A DNA stretch of 42,402 nt from Acidimicrobiaceae bacterium (GTDB lineage: Bacteria > Actinomycetota > Acidimicrobiia > Acidimicrobiales > Ilumatobacteraceae): the NCBI GenBank assembly GCA_020637235.1, contig JACJWG010000026.1, forward strand, positions 1-42,402, read 5' to 3'. Below are positions 23,857 to 32,254 of this stretch, piece after piece (position 1 is the stretch's first letter; the number at the start of each line of letters is the position of its first letter). Made by a program: the position numbers and the translations under genes. The notes below the pieces were generated by a model, which saw only the letters and a program-made list of their open reading frames with translations, was not told the DNA's origin and searched no databases.

Positions 23857-24723
23857 TCAGGGCCGGGTCGGCCGGCCGACCCGGACGAGGCCCTCTTGGA
23901 CGACGGTCACCGCGAGTGTGCCGTCCTGGCGGAAGATCGCCCCGCCGGCGAGCCCACGAGCGCTGCCGCTCGAGAGCGCACTCTGGTCGTACAGCAACCA
24001 TTCGTCGGCACGGAACTCGCGGTGGAACCACATCGCGTGGTCGAGGCTCGCCATCTGCATCCCTGGTGATTCCCACGAGAGGCCGAACGGCAACACGGTG
24101 GTGTCGAGCAGTGTCATGTCGCTCGCGTACGTGACGATGCACGCGTGCAGCGTGGGGTCGGCCGGCAGCTCGCCGGCAGCCCGCATCCACACCCGCTGAC
24201 CGGTGGCCGGCTCGCCGCGGCGACTGAACGGATCGCCGTCGATGTAGCGCACGTCGATCGGGCGCGGCCGGTCGTACCACTCGCCCATGCGCTCCTTGTA
24301 CGGGGCCATCCGCGTCTTGAAGTCGGGGAGGTCGTCCGGAGCCGGCAGCCCCTGGGGCATCTCGATCTGGTGGTCCGGGCCGCTGGCCTCGTGCACGTGG
24401 AAGCTCGCCTGCAGGTTGAAGATCGCTCGCCCGTGCTGGATGGCGACGACGCGGCGGGTGGAGAAGCTCTTGCCGTCGCGGATGCGGTCGACGTCGTACA
24501 GGATGGGTGCCGTCGGATCACCCGGCCGCAGGAAGTAGGCGTGCAGCGAGTGCACGAACCGATCGGACTCGACGGTGCGGGTAGCCGCCACCAGGGCCTG
24601 GCCGGCCACCTGTCCACCGAACACCCGCTGGCGGTTCTCGTCGGGCGACCGACCGCGGAACAGGTTCACCTCGATCACTTCCAGGTCGAGGAGGGCCACC
24701 AGATCATCGAGCGCCTGCTGCAC
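23857..24723 (-). CDS. tesB: Acyl-CoA thioesterase II
   Basis: A 288-residue double-hotdog thioesterase, the standard TesB length. It hydrolyses acyl-CoA to free fatty acid and CoA. Markers: LEVIEVNLFRGRSP, RVFGGQVAGQALVAA, HSLHAYFLRPGD (first hotdog), then ASLDHAMWFHREFRADEWLL with the catalytic-region Asp, and RGLAGGAIFRQDG (second hotdog). The GTG at 24723 fits the family N-terminus (VQQALDDLVALLDLE); the frame is open upstream without homology. It is divergent from the nitroreductase gene. Confidence 0.93.
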   Translation of the reverse strand: MQQALDDLVALLDLEVIEVNLFRGRSPDENRQRVFGGQVAGQALVAATRTVESDRFVHSLHAYFLRPGDPTAPILYDVDRIRDGKSFSTRRVVAIQHGRAIFNLQASFHVHEASGPDHQIEMPQGLPAPDDLPDFKTRMAPYKERMGEWYDRPRPIDVRYIDGDPFSRRGEPATGQRVWMRAAGELPADPTLHACIVTYASDMTLLDTTVLPFGLSWESPGMQMASLDHAMWFHREFRADEWLLYDQSALSSGSARGLAGGAIFRQDGTLAVTVVQEGLVRVGRPTRP

Positions 24724-24785
24724 GCGTGCAGTTTCGCATCCGGCGCCCGGCCGTGCGCGGTCCGACCGATCGCCGGTCGCGTGAG

Positions 24786-24791
24786 TACCCT
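24786..24791 (+). promoter_or_regulatory. -10-like hexamer of a leaderless nitroreductase promoter
   Basis: TACCCT ends 8 nt before the ATG at 24800. Confidence 0.45.
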
Positions 24792-24799
24792 GCGGATCC

Positions 24800-25462
24800 A
24801 TGCCTGCCACGCTGCCGCTCTCGCCCGACGAACTGCTGTCCACCACCCGCGCCGTCCGCAAGCGCCTCGACTTCGAGCGGCCGGTGTCGGACGACCTGGT
24901 GCGCGAGTGCGTCGACCTGGCGATGCAGTCGCCCAGCGGATCGAACAACATGACCATGCAGTTCGTGGTGGTGCGCGACGCCGAGAAGCGCCGCGCGATC
25001 GGCGAGGTGTACCGCCAGTGTTACGGCATCTACCAGTCGCTCGACGGGGTGTACATCCGCTCGATCGACAAGGGTGACGACGTCGCGAACGCGCAGCAGC
25101 AGCGCAGCGCCGACTCGGCCGACTACCTCGGCGAGCACATGGGTGAGGCACCCGTGCTGATCATCCCCTGCACCGTCGGTGCCCGCCTCGACGGCACCCC
25201 GGCGATGATGGCCGCGTCGATGGCCGCCAACGTGATGCCGGCGATGTGGAGCTTCATGCTCGCGGCACGCGCCCGCGGGCTCGGCACCTGCTGGACGACG
25301 ATCCACCTGATGATGGAGCAGGCCGTCGCCGACATCGTGGGCATCCCGTTCGATCAGGTGCAGCAGGTGTGCCTCAGCCCGCTCGCGTACACCAAGGGCA
25401 CCGACTTCAAGCCGGCGTCACGGCCGCCTGCCGACTCGATCATCCACTGGGACCAGTGGTGA
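24800..25462 (+). CDS. Nitroreductase family FMN oxidoreductase
   Basis: A 220-residue flavoprotein. The FMN-phosphate-binding TTRAVRKRLDF near residue 15 and MQSPSGSNNMTMQF (about 44-57) are typical, and GLGTCWTTIHLM near residue 155 lies at the dimer/FMN face. It should reduce nitro, quinone or enoate substrates with NAD(P)H; specificity is unknown. A methyltransferase gene follows with 2 bp spacing or a 4-bp GTGA overlap, depending on its start. Confidence 0.88.
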   Translation: MPATLPLSPDELLSTTRAVRKRLDFERPVSDDLVRECVDLAMQSPSGSNNMTMQFVVVRDAEKRRAIGEVYRQCYGIYQSLDGVYIRSIDKGDDVANAQQQRSADSADYLGEHMGEAPVLIIPCTVGARLDGTPAMMAASMAANVMPAMWSFMLAARARGLGTCWTTIHLMMEQAVADIVGIPFDQVQQVCLSPLAYTKGTDFKPASRPPADSIIHWDQW

Positions 25463-25464
25463 CG

Positions 25465-26097
25465 ATGGACCCGGTGATGCGGGCCCACGCGCTGGCCGCG
25501 AAGGGGTTCATGCCTCCCGACGAGGGTGACGCGCTGTACGACGCGGCGATCCTCGCCGGGCGCGACCTCCCGGGACTGCCGTTCGTGGAGGTCGGGTCGT
25601 ACTGCGGCCGGTCGACGGTGTGGCTGGGGGAGGCGGCGCGCCAGAGCCACACCGTGCTGTTCGCAGTCGACCACCACCGTGGCAGCGAGGAGAACCAGGC
25701 CGGCTGGGAACACCACGACCCGACGGTGGTCGACCCGCGGATCGGGCGGATGGACACCCTGCCGATCTTCCGGTTCACGATCTACGAGGCCGGCCTCGAG
25801 GACCACGTGGTCGCGATGGTGGGCCAGTCACCCACGATCGCCGCTCATTGGCGCACGCCGGCGTCGTTCGTGTTCATCGACGGCGGTCACGGCGATCTGC
25901 CCGCCCGCCTCGACTACGAGGGGTGGGCGTCGCACGTGGTGATGGGCGGCACGCTCGCGATCCACGACGTGTTCCCCGACCCGGCCGACGGCGGCCGTCC
26001 GCCGTACGAGCAGATCTTCCGGCCGGCCGTCGAGAGCGGCCGGTTCCGCCTGGTGAGCGCCACCGGCAGCCTGCGGATCCTCCGCCGGGTCGACTGA
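25465..26097 (+). CDS. Class I SAM-dependent methyltransferase
   Basis: A 210-residue protein. Motif I is FVEVGSYCGRSTVWLG (about 34-49), the acidic residue after strand 2 is in LFAVDHHRGS, and ASFVFIDGGHGDLPARLDYE supplies the strand-4 and metal-like region seen in the O-methyltransferase/CmcI type (Methyltransf_24). IHDVFPDPADGG is typical of this group. GTG at 25459 is an alternative start giving a 4-bp overlap with the nitroreductase gene. It ends 8 bp from the convergent aldehyde dehydrogenase. Confidence 0.85.
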   Translation: MDPVMRAHALAAKGFMPPDEGDALYDAAILAGRDLPGLPFVEVGSYCGRSTVWLGEAARQSHTVLFAVDHHRGSEENQAGWEHHDPTVVDPRIGRMDTLPIFRFTIYEAGLEDHVVAMVGQSPTIAAHWRTPASFVFIDGGHGDLPARLDYEGWASHVVMGGTLAIHDVFPDPADGGRPPYEQIFRPAVESGRFRLVSATGSLRILRRVD

Positions 26098-26105
26098 CGA
26101 GCCGC

Positions 26106-27623
26106 TCAGCCGAACTCGACCCCCTGGGCGAGGGGGAGGTCGTTCGAGTAGTTGATCGTGTTGGTCACGCGGCGCATGTACGCCTTCCAGGCGTCGCTGC
26201 CGCTCTCGCGGCCGCCGCCGGTGGACTTCTCACCGCCGAAGGCCCCGCCGATCTCGGCGCCGCTCGGGCCGATGTTCACGTTCGCGATGCCGCAGTCGCT
26301 GCCGTCGGGCGCCATGAAGCGTTCCGCCTCGCGCACGTCGGTCGTGAAGATGCTGCTGGCCAGGCCCTGTGGCACCTCGTTGTGCAGTGCGATCGCCTCG
26401 TCGAGGTCGTCGTAGGCCATCACGTAGAGCACCGGTGCGAAGGTCTCGGTCGCGACGATCTCGGTCTGGGCCGGCATCGACACGACGGCCGGACGCACGT
26501 ATGCGGCGTCGGGTGCCTCGTCGGCGAAGAGTCGTTCGCCACCGACGACCACGTGACCGCCGTCGGCCATCGCCTGCTCGAGCGCGGCGAGCATCCGCTC
26601 GTGCGCGAGCGAGGTGACGAGCGGCCCGACGAGCGTGCCCTGGCGGAGCGGATCGCCGACCGGCAACGAGGCGAACGCGGCCGCCACCTTCGAGGTCACC
26701 TCGTCGACGCGCGAGCGGTGCACGATCAACCGGCGCAGCGTGGTGCAGCGTTGTCCGGCGGTGCCGGCGGCCGAGAAGGTGATGCCGCGCACCGCCAGTG
26801 CGAGGTCGGCCGACGGGGTGACGATGGCCGCGTTGTTGCCGCCGAGCTCGAGGATCGAGCGGCCGAAGCGGCCCGCGACCACTGGTGCCACCTTGGCGCC
26901 CATGGCCGTCGAGCCGGTGGCGCTCACCAGCGGCACACCGCGATGAGCCACCAGCGCGGCCCCCACGCTGCCGTCGCCGAGCACCACCTGGTTCAGGTCG
27001 GCCGGCGCGCCGACGGCCTGCATGGCCCGTCGCAAGAGGGCATCGGTGGCCAGCGCGGTGAGCGGGGTGAGCTCGCTCGGCTTCCAGATGATCGGGTCGC
27101 CGCACACCAGTGCGAGCGCCGCGTTCCACGACCAGACGGCGACCGGGAAGTTGAACGAAGTGATCACCGCCGTCGGGCCGAGCGGCTGCCACTGCTCCAT
27201 CAGGCGATGGCCGGGACGTTCGGACGCGATCGTCAGACCGTAGAGCTGGCGGCTGAGACCGACGGCGAAGTCGCAGATGTCGATCATCTCCTGCACCTCG
27301 CCGAGCGCTTCGCTCTCGATCTTGCCGGCCTCCAGCGTGATCAGGCGGGCGAGATCGGCCTGGTGGGCGCGGAGCAGTTCGCCGAGCACCCGGACCAGCT
27401 CGCCCCGGCGCGGTGCCGGCACGGTGCGCCAGGCACGGAACGCCGCCGTCGCCCGCTCGACGGCCTCGTCGACGCCCACGCCGTCGGGCACGCCGCCGAG
27501 TGCGCCGCCCGTGATCGGCGACCGGGCCGGGTGCGCGCCGTCGGCAGCGAGCGGTGGTGTGCCACAGGCGGCGAGCGCTGCCGTGGCGAGCGGGACGAGA
27601 GCGTCGGTGGGTGTGATCGTCAC
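26106..27623 (-). CDS. amaB: ALDH7-type aldehyde dehydrogenase (piperideine-6-carboxylate / aminoadipate semialdehyde)
   Basis: A 505-residue NAD-dependent dehydrogenase. Nucleotide and catalytic motifs: SFNFPVAVWSWN (N158), ELGGNNAAIVTP (general base E259) and AAGTAGQRCTTLRRL (nucleophile C293). The ELGGNNA and GQRCTT forms and the C-terminus WKAYMRRVTNTINYS are hallmarks of ALDH7/antiquitin, which oxidises alpha-aminoadipic semialdehyde in lysine breakdown. No other lysine-degradation gene is nearby, so the substrate is inferred from family only. GTG at 27623 was chosen at the family N-terminus. A pair of 60-bp repeats lies just upstream. Confidence 0.88.
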   Translation of the reverse strand: MTITPTDALVPLATAALAACGTPPLAADGAHPARSPITGGALGGVPDGVGVDEAVERATAAFRAWRTVPAPRRGELVRVLGELLRAHQADLARLITLEAGKIESEALGEVQEMIDICDFAVGLSRQLYGLTIASERPGHRLMEQWQPLGPTAVITSFNFPVAVWSWNAALALVCGDPIIWKPSELTPLTALATDALLRRAMQAVGAPADLNQVVLGDGSVGAALVAHRGVPLVSATGSTAMGAKVAPVVAGRFGRSILELGGNNAAIVTPSADLALAVRGITFSAAGTAGQRCTTLRRLIVHRSRVDEVTSKVAAAFASLPVGDPLRQGTLVGPLVTSLAHERMLAALEQAMADGGHVVVGGERLFADEAPDAAYVRPAVVSMPAQTEIVATETFAPVLYVMAYDDLDEAIALHNEVPQGLASSIFTTDVREAERFMAPDGSDCGIANVNIGPSGAEIGGAFGGEKSTGGGRESGSDAWKAYMRRVTNTINYSNDLPLAQGVEFG

Positions 27624-27648
27624 CCGGCCATCATGCCAGCCGCCGCAC

Positions 27649-27780
27649 CGGGTCCTGGGTGCCACCGATTCGTGTGAGCTGGGGCGGTGAGTGGTGTGTG
27701 GCGCCCAGTTCGTTCGGGAACGGGTCCTGGGTGCCAGTGATTCGTGTGAGCTGGGGCGGTGAGTGGAGTGTGGCGCCCAG
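27649..27780. repeat. Two tandem copies of a 60-bp palindromic element
   Basis: Copies at 27649-27708 and 27721-27780 differ at three positions (CC/GT near the left, T/A near the right) and are separated by 12 bp. Each copy has near-perfect inverted ends: CTGGGTGCCA on the left and TGGCGCCCAG on the right. They lie between the toroid-protein stop (27791) and the ALDH start (27623), both on the minus strand. Function unknown; REP-like, attenuator or binding-site roles are possible. Confidence 0.85.
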
Positions 27781-27790
27781 GACGTCGGAG

Positions 27791-28816
27791 TCAGTCGCGG
27801 GCGCGGGGGACGAACACGCCGCTCGCCGGGGAGGTGCCCGTGATCGCATCCGCGGCCAGGATCACGGCTGCCGCGGTGTAGGCCGAGGTCTCGCCGAAGG
27901 GGAACCGTTCGAGCGACGGGTACACGATGCCGGTCCAGTACGAGCCGTCGTCGAGACGGTGCGAGCGGGTCCAGGCCAGCAGGTCGGTCGCCGTGGCGAG
28001 GTCGCCCGTGACGGCGAACGCGATCGCCGCCTCCGCGGTCTCCGACGCGGTGATCCACGGCTCGTCGCTCACACACCGGATGCCCTTGCCCTCCATCGCG
28101 AACACGTCCCACTTGTCGGCGAGGTGTGCCTTCGCGAGCTCGCCCGTCATCGCGCCGGCGAGCACCGGGTAGTACCAGTCCATCGCCCACCGCTCCTTCG
28201 GCTCGAAGCACTCGGGATGGTTGGCGACGAGGCGGGCCATGCGGTCGGCGGCCTCGACCCAGTCGGGTCGTGGCTCGTTGATCAGTTCGGCCAGGCGGGC
28301 CCCGCAGCGGAGGGCGTGTTGGATGCTGGCCGATCCGGTGAGCAGTGCGTACGCCCACGGCACTGCGTGCTCCGTGCGGGCCCAGATGGCGAGCCCGTTC
28401 TCCTTGCGCATGCCGAGCACCCAGTCGAGCGCCCGCTCGACCGTGGGCCACAGGTGGTCGACGAAGGCCCGGTCCCACGTGCACAGCCAGTGGTGCCACA
28501 CACCGGTGGCCACGTACGCGCACACGTTGGTGTCGAGCTTGGCCTCCTCCACCGAACCGTCGGGCAGGTAGTAGTTCCACCAACTGCCGTCCGCCCGCTG
28601 GGTGGTGACGAGCCATTCGTACGCCTGCTCGGCCTCGACGTGGAAGCCGGCCACGTCGAGCGCCATCGCGGTCTCGACATGGTTCCAGGGGTCGCAGTGC
28701 CCGCCGACGAACCACGGGATCATGCCGGTGTCGACCTGCAGTCGAGCGATCGCCGCTGCGCTCTCGATCACCTCGTCGGCGCTGAGGACACCCGGGAGGT
28801 CGGGCACGCTCGTCAC
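27791..28816 (-). CDS. Alpha/alpha-toroid (prenyltransferase/squalene-cyclase-like) protein
   Basis: A 341-residue soluble protein made of helical hairpins. Repeated aromatic, Asp-rich motifs include QRADGSWWNYYLPDGSVEEA, KLDTNVCAYVATGVWHHWLC and RLDDGSYWTGIVYPSLERFP, as in proteins annotated prenyltransferase/squalene oxidase repeat or six-hairpin glycosidase-like. There is no DxDD cyclase motif that I can see, so terpenoid cyclisation is not supported; a carbohydrate-active or scaffold role fits the glycosyltransferase neighbour better. GTG at 28816 overlaps the methyltransferase stop (GTGA). Confidence 0.75.
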   Translation of the reverse strand: MTSVPDLPGVLSADEVIESAAAIARLQVDTGMIPWFVGGHCDPWNHVETAMALDVAGFHVEAEQAYEWLVTTQRADGSWWNYYLPDGSVEEAKLDTNVCAYVATGVWHHWLCTWDRAFVDHLWPTVERALDWVLGMRKENGLAIWARTEHAVPWAYALLTGSASIQHALRCGARLAELINEPRPDWVEAADRMARLVANHPECFEPKERWAMDWYYPVLAGAMTGELAKAHLADKWDVFAMEGKGIRCVSDEPWITASETAEAAIAFAVTGDLATATDLLAWTRSHRLDDGSYWTGIVYPSLERFPFGETSAYTAAAVILAADAITGTSPASGVFVPRARD

Positions 28817-29556
28817 GCAGCAGCCCCCGCGGGCGCTGCGAGCGGCTTGCGCCCGTACACGATGGTGCTCTTGCCGAGCACAGGCGCGAGCACCTGCTCG
28901 ACCACTCGCATGCCGGCCGGCTGGTTGACGATCTCCCACTCGAGCAACCGCTGGAACCGGTTGACGAGCGCACTGTCGGTGCGGCGCGGACCGACGGCGC
29001 ACTTCAACCACCAGTAGGGCGAGTGCAGCGCGTGGGCGCGGTGACTGCCGACGACCTCGAGGCCCGCGGTGCGCAGCTTGGCCTTCAACTCCGTGGCCGA
29101 GTAGATGCGCACGTGACCACCGACGCTCTTGGGGGCGTGGTACTCGTCGCTCAGCATCCAGTTCACCTTCTCGGGGAACCAGCTCGGCACCGTGGCCGCG
29201 AACGTGCCGCCGGGTCGCAGCACCCGCACGAGCTCGGCGATCGCGTCGACGTCGGCCTGGATGTGTTCGAGCACCTCACTGGTGATCACTCGATCGAACG
29301 CGCCATCGGCGAAGGGCAGCCGGGTCGCGTCGCCCCGCAACACGCCGACGTACCGCTCCTCCGGCACCTCGCCGGACTCGATCATCGCCCCGAACACGTT
29401 GCGGGTCTGCACGACCTCGTCGGCCGCGTAGTCGAGCGCGACGACACGAGCACCCCGACGGGCGATCTCGAACGCGTGGCGCCCGAAGCCCGCGCCGGCG
29501 TCGAGCACGAGGTCGCCGGGCTGCACGCCCAGCCGGTCGAACTTGATGGTGAGCAC
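28813..29556 (-). CDS. Class I SAM-dependent methyltransferase
   Basis: A 247-residue Methyltransf_11-type enzyme: motif I LVLDAGAGFGRHAFEIA, acidic loop VVALDYAADEV, motif II GDATRLPFADGAFDRVITSE, and LEHIQADVDAIAELVRVL. The C-terminal half carries HAPKSVGGHVRIYS and LHSPYWWLKC, which may bind the acceptor. GTG at 29556 sits 2 bp after the glycosyltransferase stop. The trio GT4, methyltransferase and toroid protein is translationally coupled, suggesting one pathway, probably glycan or glycolipid modification. Confidence 0.87.
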   Translation of the reverse strand: MLTIKFDRLGVQPGDLVLDAGAGFGRHAFEIARRGARVVALDYAADEVVQTRNVFGAMIESGEVPEERYVGVLRGDATRLPFADGAFDRVITSEVLEHIQADVDAIAELVRVLRPGGTFAATVPSWFPEKVNWMLSDEYHAPKSVGGHVRIYSATELKAKLRTAGLEVVGSHRAHALHSPYWWLKCAVGPRRTDSALVNRFQRLLEWEIVNQPAGMRVVEQVLAPVLGKSTIVYGRKPLAAPAGAAA

Positions 29557-29558
29557 CG

Positions 29559-30860
29559 TCAGATCCTGCCGTTGCGCTTCAGCTTCTCGACGTTCTGCGG
29601 CATCGCGAGCACCTCGCGGTACTGGTCGACGGTGAGCTGGGCGCAGTGCTTCCAGCTCCACCGCTCCACCACCCGCTGGCGGCCCGCGGCACCCACGCGA
29701 GCACGGAGCTCGGCGTCGTCCAGCCCACGACGCAGCGCGGTGGTGAGCGATTCGACGTCGCCGGCGCGGCACTGCAACACCGTGTCGCCATCGGCGCCGG
29801 TCACCTCGGGCAGGGCGCCACCATCGGTGGCCACCAGGCAGATGCCGGTGCACATCGCCTCGATCGCCGGCAGACTGAACCCCTCGTACAGGCTGGGCAC
29901 GACGGCGAGCTCGGCCTCGGCGTACAGCTCGACGATGCGCTCGTCGCTCACGCCGGACACGAAGTCGATGTGCGGCCGTAGCCCGAGCTTGTCGATCAGG
30001 TCGGCGCTGTGGCCCTCGCGGGGCTTGCCGATGATCGTGAGCCGCACCTCGCGCTCGGTGCGCAGCTTGGCCATCGCTTCGAGCAGGAAGCTGAGCCCCT
30101 TCAGCGCCACGTCGGCCGACGCCGTGGTGATGAGACGGCCGGGTTCGCGGGCGACCTCGGGTCGCGGTTGGAACAGGTCGGGATCGACGCCCACGGGCAC
30201 GAGTCGCATCTGATCGCGCGACACCCCCATGTCGGCGTTGATGTCCTTGATCGAGTTCTCGCTCACCACGACGATGCGCGGCATCTGCCGCGCGACCTTG
30301 CCCTGCATCTCGACGAAGCGGTACCAGCGCTTCAGCTGACGCCGCTTGCGGGCGGTCTTGGCGTGTTCCATCTCGAGCGCCCGGTCGCGCGTGATCGGGT
30401 GGTGCAGGGTGACGACGGTGGGGATCAGCTGCTCGACCTTCACCATGCTGTAGCCGAGACATTGGTTGTCGTGCACCAGGTCGAAGTCGCGGGTGCGCCG
30501 CTGCAGCTCGCCGAGCACCCGGGTGCTGAAGGCCCGTGGCTCGGCGAACGTGCCGCGCAGATGGGTGAGCACCTCGACCAGATCGCCCTTGGTCTTGATC
30601 TCCCAGTAGCCGGGCAGCCGAGCCGGGTAGTGATCGTTCCAGATGTCGAGGCTCGGCAGTCGGTGCAGCTCGATGCGATCGTCGAGCACCGGATACGGCT
30701 GGCCCCCGTACACCTCGACGTGGTGGCCGAGATCGACGAGCGCCTTCGTGAGGTGCCGGGTGTAGACGCCCTGGCCACCGACGTGCGGCTTCCCGCGGTA
30801 GGTGAGGTACGCGATGCGCAACGGCGCATCGGCATCGAGCGGCGACGGCCGTGCAGACAT
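29559..30860 (-). CDS. Family 4 glycosyltransferase (GT-B)
   Basis: A 433-residue retaining glycosyltransferase. The N-domain begins RIAYLTYRGKPHVGGQGVYT with the Gly-rich acceptor loop. The C-domain has RLITTASADVALKGLSFLLE, FVSGVSDERIVELYAEAELA and the nucleotide-sugar E-x7-E motif in PSLYEGFSLPAIEAM. There is no membrane helix, so it acts in the cytosol or peripherally at the membrane. Donor and acceptor are unknown; cell-envelope polysaccharide or lipid glycosylation is likely. ATG at 30860 has a TAGCCT hexamer 8 nt upstream. It is the first gene of the coupled GT/methyltransferase/toroid unit. Confidence 0.9.
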   Translation of the reverse strand: MSARPSPLDADAPLRIAYLTYRGKPHVGGQGVYTRHLTKALVDLGHHVEVYGGQPYPVLDDRIELHRLPSLDIWNDHYPARLPGYWEIKTKGDLVEVLTHLRGTFAEPRAFSTRVLGELQRRTRDFDLVHDNQCLGYSMVKVEQLIPTVVTLHHPITRDRALEMEHAKTARKRRQLKRWYRFVEMQGKVARQMPRIVVVSENSIKDINADMGVSRDQMRLVPVGVDPDLFQPRPEVAREPGRLITTASADVALKGLSFLLEAMAKLRTEREVRLTIIGKPREGHSADLIDKLGLRPHIDFVSGVSDERIVELYAEAELAVVPSLYEGFSLPAIEAMCTGICLVATDGGALPEVTGADGDTVLQCRAGDVESLTTALRRGLDDAELRARVGAAGRQRVVERWSWKHCAQLTVDQYREVLAMPQNVEKLKRNGRI

Positions 30861-30868
30861 GGGGCGAC

Positions 30869-30874
30869 AGGCTA
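30869..30874 (-). promoter_or_regulatory. -10-like hexamer of a leaderless GT4 promoter
   Basis: TAGCCT on the minus strand, 8 nt before the ATG at 30860. Confidence 0.5.
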
Positions 30875-30936
30875 CCGGTCGGTAACGACGCGACCTAACG
30901 ACTCGGAACGATGCCCGTTCGCATGGCGATGTGCCG

Positions 30937-31707
30937 TCAGGTGGTCCACGCGATGGTCATCGTGCGCTGCAGGATCTCGCCCGGCTGCAGCACGGTGGCC
31001 GTGCCGAGGTTCACCGCGTCGGGCGGGCCCGACTGGGGCTCGACGCAGGTGGCGTGCTCGGGTTCGGTGTACACCACCCAGTGGTCGCAGTCGCTCGACA
31101 CGGTGACGGTGACGTGCGGGCTGATCTGCAACACCAGCGGTCCGAGCGGTTCGACGAAGCAGTCGTCCCACGGCTGCGGGCGGGGCGCGACCAGCTCGCC
31201 GGTCGGGATGCCGGCGTCGTCCTTCGCGTACATGCGGGCGAAGGCGAGCTCGGCGGCGAGCGGCTTGCGGAACCACGGGTGCCAACCGAGTGTGACCGGC
31301 ATCGGCTCGGCATCGGCCCGCACGGTCAGGACGCAGACCAACGCCTGCGGCGTGAGCTGCAGGTGCTGATGGGCGAGCCCGCCGAGCGGCCAGTCGAGCC
31401 GGCACTGCAGCTCGGCATGGTCGCGACCCTGGTCGACCACGTCCCACCGGCTCGTGAACCCGCTGCCGTGGATGGCGTGTGGGGGCAGGTTGACCGGCAA
31501 CTGGATGGTGCGGTCGTCCCACACGAACCGGCCGTCACGGATGCGGCCGGCGAAGGGCACCATCGGGTAACTGCCCCACTGCATCGGGTCGTCGCCGGGC
31601 GCTCCGGTGACGAGCAACTCGTCGCCGCCCACCTCGATCGAGGCCACCCGTCCCCCCGACATCGGGCTCACCAACACCGTCGCACGGCCGGACTGCAGCT
31701 CCACCAT
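30937..31707 (-). CDS. Aldose 1-epimerase (GalM) family protein
   Basis: A 256-residue protein, shorter than classic GalM (about 340) and similar to the compact YeaD/YihR-like members. Active-site parts: NLPPHAIHGSGF (first His region), TLGWHPWFRKP (second His) and TCVEPQSGPPDAVN with the catalytic Glu. It would interconvert anomers of a hexose or hexose phosphate. ATG at 31707 was preferred because GGCGAG lies 9 nt upstream and the family starts here; an ATG at 31755 would add 16 residues. It is divergent from dtd, and its stop lies 76 bp from the GT4 start. Confidence 0.86.
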   Translation of the reverse strand: MVELQSGRATVLVSPMSGGRVASIEVGGDELLVTGAPGDDPMQWGSYPMVPFAGRIRDGRFVWDDRTIQLPVNLPPHAIHGSGFTSRWDVVDQGRDHAELQCRLDWPLGGLAHQHLQLTPQALVCVLTVRADAEPMPVTLGWHPWFRKPLAAELAFARMYAKDDAGIPTGELVAPRPQPWDDCFVEPLGPLVLQISPHVTVTVSSDCDHWVVYTEPEHATCVEPQSGPPDAVNLGTATVLQPGEILQRTMTIAWTT

Positions 31708-31783
31708 GTCGCGAGTCTCGCCGATCCGCACGGCCGCGGCCGCACACGCCCGCATCCGGCGGCGCGCCTGGCATCATCGAGTC

Positions 31784-32221
31784 GTGCGAGGTCTGGTGCA
31801 ACGAGTGCGGCGAGCGTCGGTGACGGTGGGCGACGAGGCGGTCGGCGAGATCGGCCAGGGCCTGTGCGTGCTCGTCGGCGTCACCCACGACGACGGCGTG
31901 ACGCAGGCGGTGAAGCTGGCCGACAAGATCTGGCACCTGCGGGTGATGGACGACGACGCCGGCGTGATGAACCGATCGGTCGCCGACACGACCCGCGCCG
32001 TGCTCGTCGTCAGCCAGTTCACCCTGTACGGCGACGCGAGCGGTGGTCGCCGACCGAGTTGGATCGCTGCGGCGCGCCCGGAACAGGCCGAGCCCCTCGT
32101 CGACCGCGTGGTGTCGCGGTTGCGTGAGCTGGGCGCCACCGTGGCGACCGGACGCTTCCGCACGGAGATGCTCGTGTCGATCGACAACGACGGTCCGGTG
32201 ACGGTGTTGCTGGAGGTGTGA
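31784..32221 (+). CDS. dtd: D-aminoacyl-tRNA deacylase
   Basis: A 145-residue protein, the exact DTD length. It removes D-amino acids from mischarged tRNA. Diagnostic motifs: start RGLVQRVRRASVTVGDE, the SQFTLYGD motif (SQxTL), and the C-terminal NDGPVTVLLEV carrying the Gly-cisPro element. The GTG at 31784 matches the family N-terminus. Single gene between two minus-strand genes. Confidence 0.95.
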   Translation: MRGLVQRVRRASVTVGDEAVGEIGQGLCVLVGVTHDDGVTQAVKLADKIWHLRVMDDDAGVMNRSVADTTRAVLVVSQFTLYGDASGGRRPSWIAAARPEQAEPLVDRVVSRLRELGATVATGRFRTEMLVSIDNDGPVTVLLEV

Positions 32222-32254
32222 GCGGACGACCGGCATCGACGGCGGCCCGCTCGA

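Noticed and set aside
27649..27780. 60-bp repeat pair considered as CRISPR or IS ends
   Set aside because: Only two copies with a 12-bp gap, no transposase between or beside them, no target-site duplication seen.
27631..27849. Short minus-strand frames translating the 60-bp repeats as a small repetitive protein
   Set aside because: No ribosome site and no known peptide; conservation of the palindromic ends fits a nucleic-acid element better than a coding one.
27791..28816. Squalene-hopene or terpene cyclase activity for the toroid protein
   Set aside because: No DxDD motif and only about half the length of a hopene cyclase; only the toroid fold type is supported.
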